In this document: one piece after another, positions 7,198 through 15,167 of the stretch | Layout of the letters: each line of letters starts with the position of its first letter | How positions within the stretch are numbered: position 1 is the stretch's first letter | DNA from: Verrucomicrobiia bacterium | GTDB taxonomy: Bacteria; Verrucomicrobiota; Verrucomicrobiia; Limisphaerales; UBA11358 | Assembly (NCBI GenBank): GCA_031290985.1 | Contig: JARLJW010000043.1 | Span: forward strand, 1-64,000 | Direction: 5' to 3' | Length of the DNA: 64,000 nucleotides | Notes under the pieces: generated by a model | Database searches by the model: none | The model's input: only the letters and a program-made list of their open reading frames with translations | What the model was told of the DNA's origin: nothing | Made by a program: the position numbers and the translations under genes

Positions 7198-7554
7198 ATG
7201 CTCGCATCTATTTACAGACCATTTCCGACCACGACCTTCGTGCTGTTCTATCTGTTTACCTGCCTTGGTGCCCTGCTCATCGACGAGCTGATGCGCCGCC
7301 GATCCGTTGTCCTGTCCAGCATTTTGGGTTTTGTCTGTGGCGTTGGCTTGTTCATGTTCTCGCAATATTACGACCGTGCATGGTGGCTGTTCTCCCATCC
7401 CGGTATTCTGGCAGCATATCGGTACGGCGAGGACTGGTTCGATTACGTCCTTGCCGTGCCAGATGTGATTAGGTGGTATCTGCTGCCAGCATATGTTGCT
7501 TCGCTAGTCGTACGATTGAACAGAAAGTTGAGACGTGACCATGTTGCCACCTGA
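7198..7554 (+). CDS. Small membrane protein, cassette-type gene
   Basis: A 118-residue protein starting 8 bases after the right core of the attC site, the position expected of a cassette gene. Predicted membrane helices lie near residues 12-30 (TFVLFYLFTCLGALLI), 38-54 (SSILGFVCGVGLFMF) and 92-106. It contains YYDRAWWLFSHPGI and ends with a basic tail (RLNRKLRRDH). I do not recognise the family. No attC follows it, so the cassette is either terminal or has lost its site. Confidence 0.6.
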   Translation: MLASIYRPFPTTTFVLFYLFTCLGALLIDELMRRRSVVLSSILGFVCGVGLFMFSQYYDRAWWLFSHPGILAAYRYGEDWFDYVLAVPDVIRWYLLPAYVASLVVRLNRKLRRDHVAT

Positions 7555-7979
7555 CACCTATTAGGCCCGAACGGTCAACAGGGAAAAAGCATCCGTGCCG
7601 GAAAAGTTTTTATTTTTCCGTTCAACGTCCAAGCAACGAAGCGTTCCGTCTGAATTTCCATTGGCAGCGCGGACGTGGCGTCTGGCTAGACACCTACGCG
7701 GACGCAATCAAGCCAGTCGGAGCCCGGCCGCAAGACCAAACCCCAACTGACTTTTCAGCCGCGAGATCCTCGCTCGCAGCGCGATTACTCCGCCTGCGGA
7801 CGGGCATGCTCCGGAAGCAGAATTTTTTGATTTTGAAAACCGCCTCGGAGCGCTTCCAGAAGTGCTCTATCCGTTCGGAGCGGAGATCTTGACTCTTGCC
7901 GGGTGCCCCCGGCTACCAGACTGGCCTCGATTTGTTGGACATGCACCAAATTTTGTGTATCGTGCCGCGCGAGGTAAAA
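7555..7979. other. Intergenic region at the right edge of the accessory island
   Basis: No supported gene. I looked for a second attC after the cassette gene. GTTCAAC (near 7620) fits a left core, but no matching right core or paired inner sites follow. From about 7750 the base composition becomes that of the chromosome, so the island boundary probably lies here. Confidence 0.4.
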
Positions 7980-9404
7980 ATGATCAAAGAAAAGCTCAAT
8001 ACCGCCCAGAAAGCGCTCCAGATCAACCTGGACGCAAAAAAATACGGCACCTTCGCCGAGATCGGCGCCGGGCAGGAAGTCGCCCGCTGGTTTTTCAGCG
8101 TCGGCAAGGCCTCCGGCACCGTCGCCAAGACCATTTCCGCCTACGACATGGCCGTCAGCGATGCGATCTACGGCCAGGCCGCCCGCTACGTCAGCCGCCA
8201 GCGCCTGCAGGCGATGCTCGACCTCGAATTCAACCTCCTCGTCGAGCGCCTCGGCAAGACCCGCGGCGAAAAATGCACCTTCTTCACCTTTGCCGACACC
8301 GTCACCACCAAGCACATCTCCAAGCCCGGTGAAGACGGCGGCCAAGGGTGGCTCGGGGTCAAATTCCAGACCACCCCGCACGCCGAACCCTCCCAGATCA
8401 TCATCCATGCGCGCATGCTTGACTGGGAGACACCGCGCCAGCAGGAAGCCATCGGCCTCCTCGGCGTCAACCTGGTCCACGCCGCGTTTTACCAGACCGG
8501 CGACCCCATCACCCTCATCGGCTCGCTGCTTGACGGTATCACCAACCAGCGCGCCGAGGTGGACATGATCAAATTTTCCGGCCCTGCCTTTCTCCAGGTG
8601 GACAACCGGCTCATGGCGCTGCAGCTCGTCGAGCAATGGCTCACCGAGGCCGCCATGTTCACCGCCAACGGTGAAACCATCATCCCCAGCGAACTGCTCT
8701 ACAAAAAACCCGTGCTCCTCGAACGCGGCAGCTTCCGCCCGCTCACCAACCCCATGCTCGACATGATGGAGCGCGCCCAGGAAATGTTCGTCAAGGAGCC
8801 CGCCCTCCTCGGCGAATCGCCCGTCGCCATGTTTGAAATGACCCTGCGCCAGTTGCAGGTCGGCGATGCCATCGACCATCAGGACTTCCTCGACCGCGTG
8901 GACACCCTCGGCGCGCTGGGCAAGCCCGTGCTGATCTCCAATTTCCTCCGCTATCACCGCCTCGTCACCTACCTCTCCCGCTACACCCAGAAACCCATCG
9001 GCCTGCCCATCGGCCTCGTGCGGCTGCGCGACGTGCTGGACGAGAAATTTTACACCGACCTCCCCGGCGGCCTCATGGAATCGCTCGGCCAGTTGTTCAA
9101 GAATGGCGCGAAGATGTACGTCTACCCCTCCCTGGACAAAAAGACCGGGCGGCTGACCACCGTGCAGAATCTTGAAGTCGCGCCGAACCTGCGCCACCTC
9201 TACCAGCATCTCGTCGACAACCAGTTCATCGTGGACATCACCAGTTTCAACGTGGATTCCCTCAAGATCTATTCCGGCGAAGTCCTTGCCAAGATCCATT
9301 CCGGAGATGAATCCGTCGCCCAGCTGATCCCGCCCGCCATCGCCGAAGTCATCAAGACCAAAAAACTGTTCGGCTGGCAGAAATTGGTCGCCGCGAAAAC
9401 CTGA
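7980..9404 (+). CDS. Conserved protein of unknown function (often mislabelled TonB-dependent receptor or NMN adenylyltransferase)
   Basis: A 474-residue cytoplasmic protein beginning MIKEKLNTAQKALQINLDAK. Highly conserved stretches include YGTFAEIGAGQEVARWFF, ASGTVAKTISAYDMAVSDAI, and FSGPAFLQVDNRLMALQLVE, then ELLYKKPVLLERGSFRP. This is a large family that I recall from Bacteroidota and Verrucomicrobiota carrying conflicting automatic names. It has no signal peptide, barrel or nucleotidyltransferase HxGH motif, so neither name is supported. ATG 7980 is chosen because similarity starts there; the frame is open further upstream. Confidence 0.85.
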   Translation: MIKEKLNTAQKALQINLDAKKYGTFAEIGAGQEVARWFFSVGKASGTVAKTISAYDMAVSDAIYGQAARYVSRQRLQAMLDLEFNLLVERLGKTRGEKCTFFTFADTVTTKHISKPGEDGGQGWLGVKFQTTPHAEPSQIIIHARMLDWETPRQQEAIGLLGVNLVHAAFYQTGDPITLIGSLLDGITNQRAEVDMIKFSGPAFLQVDNRLMALQLVEQWLTEAAMFTANGETIIPSELLYKKPVLLERGSFRPLTNPMLDMMERAQEMFVKEPALLGESPVAMFEMTLRQLQVGDAIDHQDFLDRVDTLGALGKPVLISNFLRYHRLVTYLSRYTQKPIGLPIGLVRLRDVLDEKFYTDLPGGLMESLGQLFKNGAKMYVYPSLDKKTGRLTTVQNLEVAPNLRHLYQHLVDNQFIVDITSFNVDSLKIYSGEVLAKIHSGDESVAQLIPPAIAEVIKTKKLFGWQKLVAAKT

Positions 9405-9417
9405 TCGCCGCCGCGCC

Positions 9418-10143
9418 CTATTTCACCTCCGCCGTCAGCGACAGGTAGACCTCCTCCAGCGCGCCCGCCGACCCGCTCCACTGCCGCAATTCCTCCCGCG
9501 TGCCCACGGCGATGAGTTTGCCGTCGTTGATGATCCCGATCCGGTCGGACATCTCCTCCGCGATGCTCAACTGGTGCGTGGACACCAGCACCGTCACCCC
9601 CGCCAGCGAGCGTTCCTTCAGCACGTCCTTCACCACCCGCGCGTGCTGCGGGTCCAAACCCACCATCGGTTCATCGATCACAAACACCTCCGGATCATGC
9701 AGCAGCGCCGACACGATCGCCACCCGCTGGCGCGTGCCGTGCGAAAGCCCCTCCAGCGCGCGGTCCGCGAATTCCGTGAGGTGAAAACGTTTGACCAGTT
9801 CCTGCGCATTTTTTTCGATGCGCCCCGCGTCCAGTTGGAACAACTGGCCCGTGAAACGGAAAAACTCCCAGGCCGTCAGCTTGTCGTACAGGAACGGAAA
9901 ATCCGGGACGTAGGCCATCCGCCGCCGCGCTTCCAGCGGCTGCGCCTGGACGTCAAAACCGCAGATGCGCGCGCGGCCGGAAGTGGGCTTGATCAGGCCG
10001 GTGAGCAGCTTGATGGTCGTGGTCTTCCCGGCGGCGTTCGGCCCGAGCATCGAAAAAAATTCACCCCGCCCGATCGTGAGCGAAACATCGTTCACCGCGG
10101 TCAGGTCGCCGAATTTTTTTACGAGATGTTCCAGTTCAATCAT
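9418..10143 (-). CDS. ABC transporter ATP-binding protein
   Basis: A complete ABC ATPase of about 241 residues: Walker A MLGPNAAGKTTTIKLL, Q-loop region MAYVPDFPFLYDKL, signature LSHGTRQRVAIVSALL, Walker B VFVIDEPMVGLD, switch His in VSTHQLS. It resembles drug/heme-type exporter ATPases (CcmA/NatA-like). ATG 10143 overlaps the stop of the upstream gene as ATGA, so translation is probably coupled; a GTG four codons earlier is possible. No permease gene is adjacent, so the membrane partner is either encoded elsewhere or is the preceding single-anchor protein. Confidence 0.88.
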   Translation of the reverse strand: MIELEHLVKKFGDLTAVNDVSLTIGRGEFFSMLGPNAAGKTTTIKLLTGLIKPTSGRARICGFDVQAQPLEARRRMAYVPDFPFLYDKLTAWEFFRFTGQLFQLDAGRIEKNAQELVKRFHLTEFADRALEGLSHGTRQRVAIVSALLHDPEVFVIDEPMVGLDPQHARVVKDVLKERSLAGVTVLVSTHQLSIAEEMSDRIGIINDGKLIAVGTREELRQWSGSAGALEEVYLSLTAEVK

Positions 10144-10937
10144 GGCTTGCTCCACTCATCGATGCGCGCGCTGATGCCTCCGGGCAGGTCCACGCGTAAA
10201 ACTTCGCCCAGCGTGCTCACATCCACGACGATGGTATGCCCCAGCGCGCTCGTTTCGAGGCGGTAGACGGGCACCGCCTCCGTGCCGATCTTCACCCGCG
10301 TGCGGCGTGCGTCCCATGTGAGCTTCTGCGCCTCGTCCGCCGGCGATATTTCGGGAAAATCCACCGTGCCCAGCAGCGCATCGGCAAAATTTCCCATGAA
10401 GGCCCGCACCAGCGCGCCGGGATTCTCCAACTCGGCAAACGTCAGGTCCCGCTCCATCGCCATCGCCTCGCCGCTGATCTTGACATGGACCACCTGGTTG
10501 GTGGCGATCGAATGCAATTCCACCACGGAATAGCGCGAGGTGATTTTCAGGGTGAATTCCTGCCACTGCCGCGCCGAGGTGAACAGCACCCGGCCGTCGA
10601 ACTTGAGCCGGTTCGTGAAATCCCCCAGCGCCACGTTGCCGGCCAGGTGCACCTGGTAGCCCGCGCGTTTGACCAGCCCCTCCGGCGGCAGCTTGTCCTC
10701 ATCCAGCGCCGCCATCGACTGCCCCACGCTCGTGGAAAATTCCGCATAGCCCATCCGTTCGCGGTTCTGGTAAACGCTCAGCGACGACGCGTCCGGCGCC
10801 GTCAGGATCTTGCGCCAGACCAGCTCGAACGGCACCGGCGTGTCCCCGCCGCGCACGCCATATTCCGCGCGCCAAAGAAAGACGTTCATCGTCACCCAGA
10901 ACACCACGATCGCACAAAATGTCAGGCGGTTGGTCAT
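10140..10937 (-). CDS. Membrane-anchored protein of unknown function, 265 residues
   Basis: An N-terminal hydrophobic segment (TFCAIVVFWVTMNVFLW, residues 5-21) is followed by a soluble, probably extracytoplasmic domain. That domain has repeated beta-strand-like stretches (VLFTSARQWQEFTLKITSRY, RVKIGTEAVPVYRLETSALG, IVVDVSTLGEVLRVDLPGG). I do not recognise the family. It sits between a LysM lipoprotein (3 bases upstream) and the ABC ATPase (4-base overlap). The three are surely one operon, and this protein is the natural candidate for the membrane-side partner. Confidence 0.75.
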   Translation of the reverse strand: MTNRLTFCAIVVFWVTMNVFLWRAEYGVRGGDTPVPFELVWRKILTAPDASSLSVYQNRERMGYAEFSTSVGQSMAALDEDKLPPEGLVKRAGYQVHLAGNVALGDFTNRLKFDGRVLFTSARQWQEFTLKITSRYSVVELHSIATNQVVHVKISGEAMAMERDLTFAELENPGALVRAFMGNFADALLGTVDFPEISPADEAQKLTWDARRTRVKIGTEAVPVYRLETSALGHTIVVDVSTLGEVLRVDLPGGISARIDEWSKP

Positions 10938-10940
10938 GCG

Positions 10941-11750
10941 TCACGGCAGGTTCAGCGTCTGCCCGACGCGCAGCTTTCGCGGCGAGACCCCCGGGTTGGC
11001 CGCCTGCAACGCCGTGAGGCTCACCCCGTGCTTGCGCGCGATGCTGGCCAGCGTCTCGCCCCAGGCCACCACGTGCGTGCGGGCCTGGGCGGCATGCGGG
11101 ACGGACGACCGGCTGGCCGTGGTGGTTCCGTGCGCTGGAGCCGTCACCGCTGTCGAGACGTCATCCGGCGTGGGGCTGCCGCCCGCCGGCGGCGCGGTGG
11201 AGTTATTGTTCAGCGGCACGGTGTTGTTTCTGGCCGCCGCCGCCTGCAAGGTCGCGGCATAGACGCTCCACTGCTTCACAGAATCAGTCAGCCGCTCCAC
11301 CTGCGCCTGCAACAGCCGGTTGGTCTCGGTGAGATCCTCGATCTGCCGCATCGTCCGCGGCGCGGTCGGCATCGTCATGACGTCCTGCGCCAGTTGCTGT
11401 TTGCAGGTCATGATGCGTTCCCGGATGGTCTCGGCATTTTCCGCGCTCTTGTCCAGCCGCAGATATTCCTGATAATGATAGATCGCCGCCGCCGGATCCG
11501 GCCGTTTGGTGTCGTAGATCTGCGCCAGCCGGTAATGCGCCTGCGCCGAATGCGGATTGATCTCCAGCGACTCCTGGAAGGCCTCGATCGCCCCGTCATA
11601 TTCGTAGCCGTTGAACCGGCTGGTCCCGAGCACGAAGTGCGGCTCCTTCTCCTCATCCTCCTGCGATTGCTCCGCCGGCGAGCAGCCGTTGACGGCGATG
11701 AGTAACATCGCCGCCCACGCACCCGGAATCAATCGGCGCCAGAACGACAT
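10941..11750 (-). CDS. Lipoprotein with TPR and C-terminal LysM domain
   Basis: A 269-residue lipoprotein (AAMLLIAVNGCSPAEQ; lipid Cys at residue 23). TPR-like helices follow at about 38-100 (GYEYDGAIEAFQESLEINP, AQAHYRLAQIYDTK, AIYHYQEYLRLD). A short coiled coil lies at about 135-155 (IEDLTETNRLLQAQVERL), then an Ala/Thr/Pro linker. A LysM domain occupies the last 45 residues (VVAWGETLASIARKHGVSL, LRVGQTLNLP). LysM binds peptidoglycan, so it probably anchors a complex between membrane and wall. It is the first gene of the three-gene operon with the ABC ATPase. Confidence 0.85.
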   Translation of the reverse strand: MSFWRRLIPGAWAAMLLIAVNGCSPAEQSQEDEEKEPHFVLGTSRFNGYEYDGAIEAFQESLEINPHSAQAHYRLAQIYDTKRPDPAAAIYHYQEYLRLDKSAENAETIRERIMTCKQQLAQDVMTMPTAPRTMRQIEDLTETNRLLQAQVERLTDSVKQWSVYAATLQAAAARNNTVPLNNNSTAPPAGGSPTPDDVSTAVTAPAHGTTTASRSSVPHAAQARTHVVAWGETLASIARKHGVSLTALQAANPGVSPRKLRVGQTLNLP

Positions 11751-12105
11751 GGAGCGAAACTAAACGAAATATCCCCCCCGTGCAATCGCCGTTCTAAAAC
11801 CTTGCCGGTCATGGTGGTCTGAAATCTGTGTAACCGCCCCATTACTGCGGCTTTGAACACCCGGAAACCACCTATAACAGTTAAACTCGATATTGGCACC
11901 GCGGCCGGTGGGGCGGGCAGTCCCCTGCCCGCCGCGATTGCCAACCAACGCGCGCTGGTTCACCGCGACGGCGCCCAGAAGTGACGCGCCCTGCTTGTGC
12001 CAATCCTGCCAAGAACTGCTATAACTATGAGGTCGAAATGGCCGGGCGTAATCATCCCCCATCTGCCCCGGGTTTTTCCCATCCACCCCTCCGCCTTCGC
12101 CCCCG
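11751..12105. other. Intergenic region with a GC-rich hairpin
   Basis: No gene is supported. A perfect hairpin GGCGGGCAG/CTGCCCGCC (11912-11933, loop TCCC) is present without a T-tract on either side. It may be a dispersed palindrome, not a terminator. The promoter of the LysM lipoprotein gene should lie between 11751 and about 11850. Confidence 0.45.
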
Positions 12106-12432
12106 TCACCCTGCCGCCAGAATCTGCTGGATCTGCTTTTGCAGGTCGCCCCGGATTTTTTCCTCGGACACAAACGCCGTCAGCAGCCCCGGCAAATCGG
12201 CATCCACCGTGACCAGTTCATCCGTCACCTGCGCCGCCGCGGCAATGTTCACGCCGAAGAAACCCTTTTTAGCCGTCAACGAAAGCCGCAGCGTGTCCGC
12301 CGACCACGTCTTGGAAAAATCCGTCACCACCACCCCGGCCGGGGGGCCTTTGCGCATCGCCTCTTCCATCATCGCATCGATCCGGCGGATGGCTTCCACT
12401 TTCCCCAGGTTGTGCTTCTGTTCAACGTGCAT
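12106..12432 (-). CDS. Polyhydroxyalkanoate-system-type small protein (PF09650-like)
   Basis: A 108-residue cytoplasmic protein: MHVEQKHNLGKVEAIRRIDA, then VVTDFSKTWSADTLRLSLTA and ISLEA-like strands ending VTVDADLPGLLTAFVSEEKI. The opening amphipathic helix, the central beta hairpin and the alternating strand pattern match the PHA granule-associated/regulatory small proteins (PHA_gran_rgn). In many genomes they occur without PHA genes, and none are seen here. It is divergent from the aminotransferase. Confidence 0.7.
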   Translation of the reverse strand: MHVEQKHNLGKVEAIRRIDAMMEEAMRKGPPAGVVVTDFSKTWSADTLRLSLTAKKGFFGVNIAAAAQVTDELVTVDADLPGLLTAFVSEEKIRGDLQKQIQQILAAG

Positions 12433-12573
12433 AATTATTTTAGGTGAACGCCTTCATGGCGAGACCGTACTTCACCATCCCCGCGCAACGCTGTCAAACC
12501 CCAAGCACGGTCTTGCCGTCCCCCGCCGTTGAATCCACTTCATTTTTCCCGCCGGTGGTTTAGCCTCCTGCCG

Positions 12574-13848
12574 ATGACCGCCACCGAAAATCCGTGGGCC
12601 CTCCCGGCCGCCAGCCCGGAGAACTGGTTGCTGGATCCGGACCTCATCTTCCTGAACCATGGCTCCTTCGGGGCCTGTCCGCGCCGGGTTCTGGAAATCC
12701 AAAACGACTGGCGATTGCGCGTCGAACGCCAGCCATTGCAATTCCTCGTGCGGGAACTCGAGGCGCACCTCGATGCCACCCGCGCCCGCCTCGCGCAATT
12801 CATCGGGGCCAACGCCGACGACCTGGTCTTCCTTCCCAACGCCACCACCGGCCTCAACGCCGTGTTGCGGTCATTGTCCTTCACCTCCGGCGATGAACTC
12901 CTCGTCACCGACCAGGAATATAACGCCAGCCGCAACGCCCTCAACTTTGTCGCCGAACGCTCCGGGGCCGGCGTGGTCGTCGCCAAAATCCCCTTCCCCT
13001 TCCGCACTGCCGACGACCTGGCCGCCCCGATCCTGGCCAACGTCACCCCGCGCACCCGGCTCGTCCTGCTCGACCATGTCACCAGCCAGACCGGCATCAT
13101 CCTGCCCGTCGCGCCACTGGTGGCGGAACTCAACCGGCGCGGCGTGGACACCTTGGTTGATGGCGCCCACGCGCCGGGCATGGTGCCGCTGGATCTGAAC
13201 CGCCTCGGTGCCACGTATTACACCGGCAATTGCCACAAATGGCTCTGCGGCCCCAAGAGCGCGGCCTTCCTCCATGTCCAACCGGACCGGCAAAAACTCA
13301 TCCGGCCGCTGACCATCAGCCATGGCGCCAACTCCCCGCGCCGTGACCGCTCGCGCTTCCAGCTTGAATTTGGCTGGCAGGGAACCAGCGACCCTTCCGC
13401 CCTTTTAAGTGTCCCGGCCGCCATCGATTTCATGGCCGCGCTGCTGCCCGGCGGCTGGCCCGCCGTCATGGCGCACAATCGCGGGCTGGTTTTGGCCGCG
13501 CGCAAGCTCCTCTGCGCAAGCCTCGGCATCCCCGAACCGTGCCCGGCAGAATTCATCGGCGCGCTCGCCGCCATCCCGCTCCCCGACGCCCCGCCGGAGG
13601 CCGGCCCGCGCCTGCCCGGCAATGAATATCCGCTGCAGGATGCCTTGCGAATAAAACACCGGATCGAAGTCCCCCTCATCGCCTGGCCCGCGCCACCACA
13701 CCGCTTGCTGCGCCTCTCCGCCCAGCTTTATAATTCCCTGCCCCAATACGCGCACCTCGCCCAGGCCCTGCCGGCCGAACTGGCCGGCTTTGGCCCTCTT
13801 TTGGGTTGTGCCGTCTGCAAAGAACATCCAAAAACATTTCCCGACTAA
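12574..13848 (+). CDS. Class V aminotransferase, isopenicillin-N-epimerase-like
   Basis: A PLP-dependent enzyme of about 424 residues: N-terminal FLNHGSFGACPRRVLEIQ, cofactor-binding NATTGLNAVLRSL, the Asp of LVDGAHAPGMVPLDL, and the PLP lysine in YYTGNCHKWLCGPKS. A C-terminal small domain follows with GWQGTSDPSALLSVPAAI. This is the pattern of CefD-type epimerases and cysteine desulfurase-like enzymes. The natural substrate is not evident and no beta-lactam genes are nearby. ATG 12574 (MTATENPW) is preferred, while ATG 12529 would add 15 basic/aromatic residues. Confidence 0.85.
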   Translation: MTATENPWALPAASPENWLLDPDLIFLNHGSFGACPRRVLEIQNDWRLRVERQPLQFLVRELEAHLDATRARLAQFIGANADDLVFLPNATTGLNAVLRSLSFTSGDELLVTDQEYNASRNALNFVAERSGAGVVVAKIPFPFRTADDLAAPILANVTPRTRLVLLDHVTSQTGIILPVAPLVAELNRRGVDTLVDGAHAPGMVPLDLNRLGATYYTGNCHKWLCGPKSAAFLHVQPDRQKLIRPLTISHGANSPRRDRSRFQLEFGWQGTSDPSALLSVPAAIDFMAALLPGGWPAVMAHNRGLVLAARKLLCASLGIPEPCPAEFIGALAAIPLPDAPPEAGPRLPGNEYPLQDALRIKHRIEVPLIAWPAPPHRLLRLSAQLYNSLPQYAHLAQALPAELAGFGPLLGCAVCKEHPKTFPD

Positions 13849-14039
13849 AGCTTGGCGTGCCTGTTGTTCAGCCCCCCATTCAATAATCCGGTTCTCTGGG
13901 ACAACCCGGCTTTTTCAGTTCATGGAAATTATGCTCAAAATCTCCGATCATGCGGCGGATTTCATCGCCTGCCCGAGCTTCACCGAAGGACATGTCCAAG
14001 GTCAGCCAAAAGGCCCACCAACGAATTTCCCCCGGTCTG

Positions 14040-15131
14040 TTAAAAACTAAATGCGACTCCGACATTGGCCGTGACCATCTGGCCAAGGTTCCAATCCATC
14101 TGGCCGGCACCCAGATGATGAGCGTAGGTGCCGGCATCTTGAAAATGCGCCCCGACAACCAGGCTCCAGTCTTTGGTGAACTCCCAATTCAAGTCCAGCC
14201 CCGCATAAAATCCGCCGACCGCGCCACAAGACGTATCCGAAGCCCGGCTTGACCCGGTCCAGTATCCCGGAGTTGACGCTGAATCCACGGACAGGTTTTC
14301 CGACCAAGTCACGCTATCAACGACCACGACCAGCAGACCGCCAGCCGAGACGCTGGCCGACAAGTTCTTGGTCAGCGGCAGTTCCACGTAAGGTCCCAGC
14401 CGGAACCCAAAAATACCCGCGTCCGCTTCCCGGGAGCCGGAAACGAGCACTGCGTTGGGGATCAATGAAGAACCGCCTTCATTTTCCGTCGGATTAATGA
14501 CCGGCCCCGCTCCGGCATAGGGCCCTTGGTAGCCGCCCGGGGGAAACAGCGCGGAGGGAATCGGTCCCGCCATGTTGTACGAATAGCTTGTGCGCACGGC
14601 TGACTGCCGGTAGCTGGACGTATCCCGAAACTCCACCTTGTGAATCGCGAAGCCCAGTTCCAATCCGCCCCGAACGTGCCGGTTTCCCATCAATTCGCGC
14701 CGCAGGGTGATTTCTTCGCCGACTCCCACATCCGCATCTTTTGACGGCGATCCGGCGCTGGCTTGCGCCGAGGTCCGTGCGAAATTCAGCCCCGTCACGT
14801 TGTCACCGGCAACAACCTGCTGGCTGGACGAACCGTAACCCCAGTAGGTGCTGAGATTGGGATCGTTGGAGACATCCCGGCCCACGAAGCCATTGTCATA
14901 ATTGGCCGCGCCAGCATGATCGTTGGCCCCGGTCAACAAAGGCCCGGCGGGATGCCCCTTGAAACTGGTGGACACATTGAACAACAGGCTCGCGGAAGCG
15001 CTCACCCGCCACCCGGCATCATCCGGCTCCACTTTGGTGAGGCCCTCGGCGGCATGAGCGCCCCAGGCGGAAAAAGCGGCCAGGCCAAACAACACCGCGC
15101 GACATTGGGAGGGATTCAGATATTTTTTCAT
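14040..15131 (-). CDS. Outer-membrane beta-barrel protein
   Basis: About 363 residues with a signal peptide (MKKYLNPSQCRAVLFGLAAF, then SAWGAHA). Alternating strands follow (GWRVSASASLLFNVST, FGFRLGPYVELPLTKNLSAS, FYAGLDLNWEFTKDWSLVVG). It ends with aromatic Phe (ANVGVAFSF-stop), the usual outer-membrane barrel terminus recognised by BAM. It starts 36 bases after the stop of the giant surface protein on the same strand. It may therefore be cotranscribed and serve as its partner in the outer membrane, which is inference only. Confidence 0.75.
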   Translation of the reverse strand: MKKYLNPSQCRAVLFGLAAFSAWGAHAAEGLTKVEPDDAGWRVSASASLLFNVSTSFKGHPAGPLLTGANDHAGAANYDNGFVGRDVSNDPNLSTYWGYGSSSQQVVAGDNVTGLNFARTSAQASAGSPSKDADVGVGEEITLRRELMGNRHVRGGLELGFAIHKVEFRDTSSYRQSAVRTSYSYNMAGPIPSALFPPGGYQGPYAGAGPVINPTENEGGSSLIPNAVLVSGSREADAGIFGFRLGPYVELPLTKNLSASVSAGGLLVVVVDSVTWSENLSVDSASTPGYWTGSSRASDTSCGAVGGFYAGLDLNWEFTKDWSLVVGAHFQDAGTYAHHLGAGQMDWNLGQMVTANVGVAFSF

Positions 15132-15167
15132 GGCGTGCATTTCACATCGGTTTTGTTTCAGGATTAA

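Noticed and set aside
7785..9299. A 504-codon open frame antisense to the 7980-9404 gene
   Set aside because: It is rich in Glu/Gly/Ala/His and has no domain or start signal. High GC with biased third positions keeps antisense frames open, and the plus-strand gene is clearly real.
10236..11705. A 489-codon plus-strand frame over the ABC/LysM operon
   Set aside because: Its composition is Arg/His/Gln-rich with no domains. The minus strand carries three overlapping, recognisable genes.
11912..11933. GGCGGGCAG hairpin as a terminator
   Set aside because: The stem is good but there is no T-run on either strand, so intrinsic termination is not supported.
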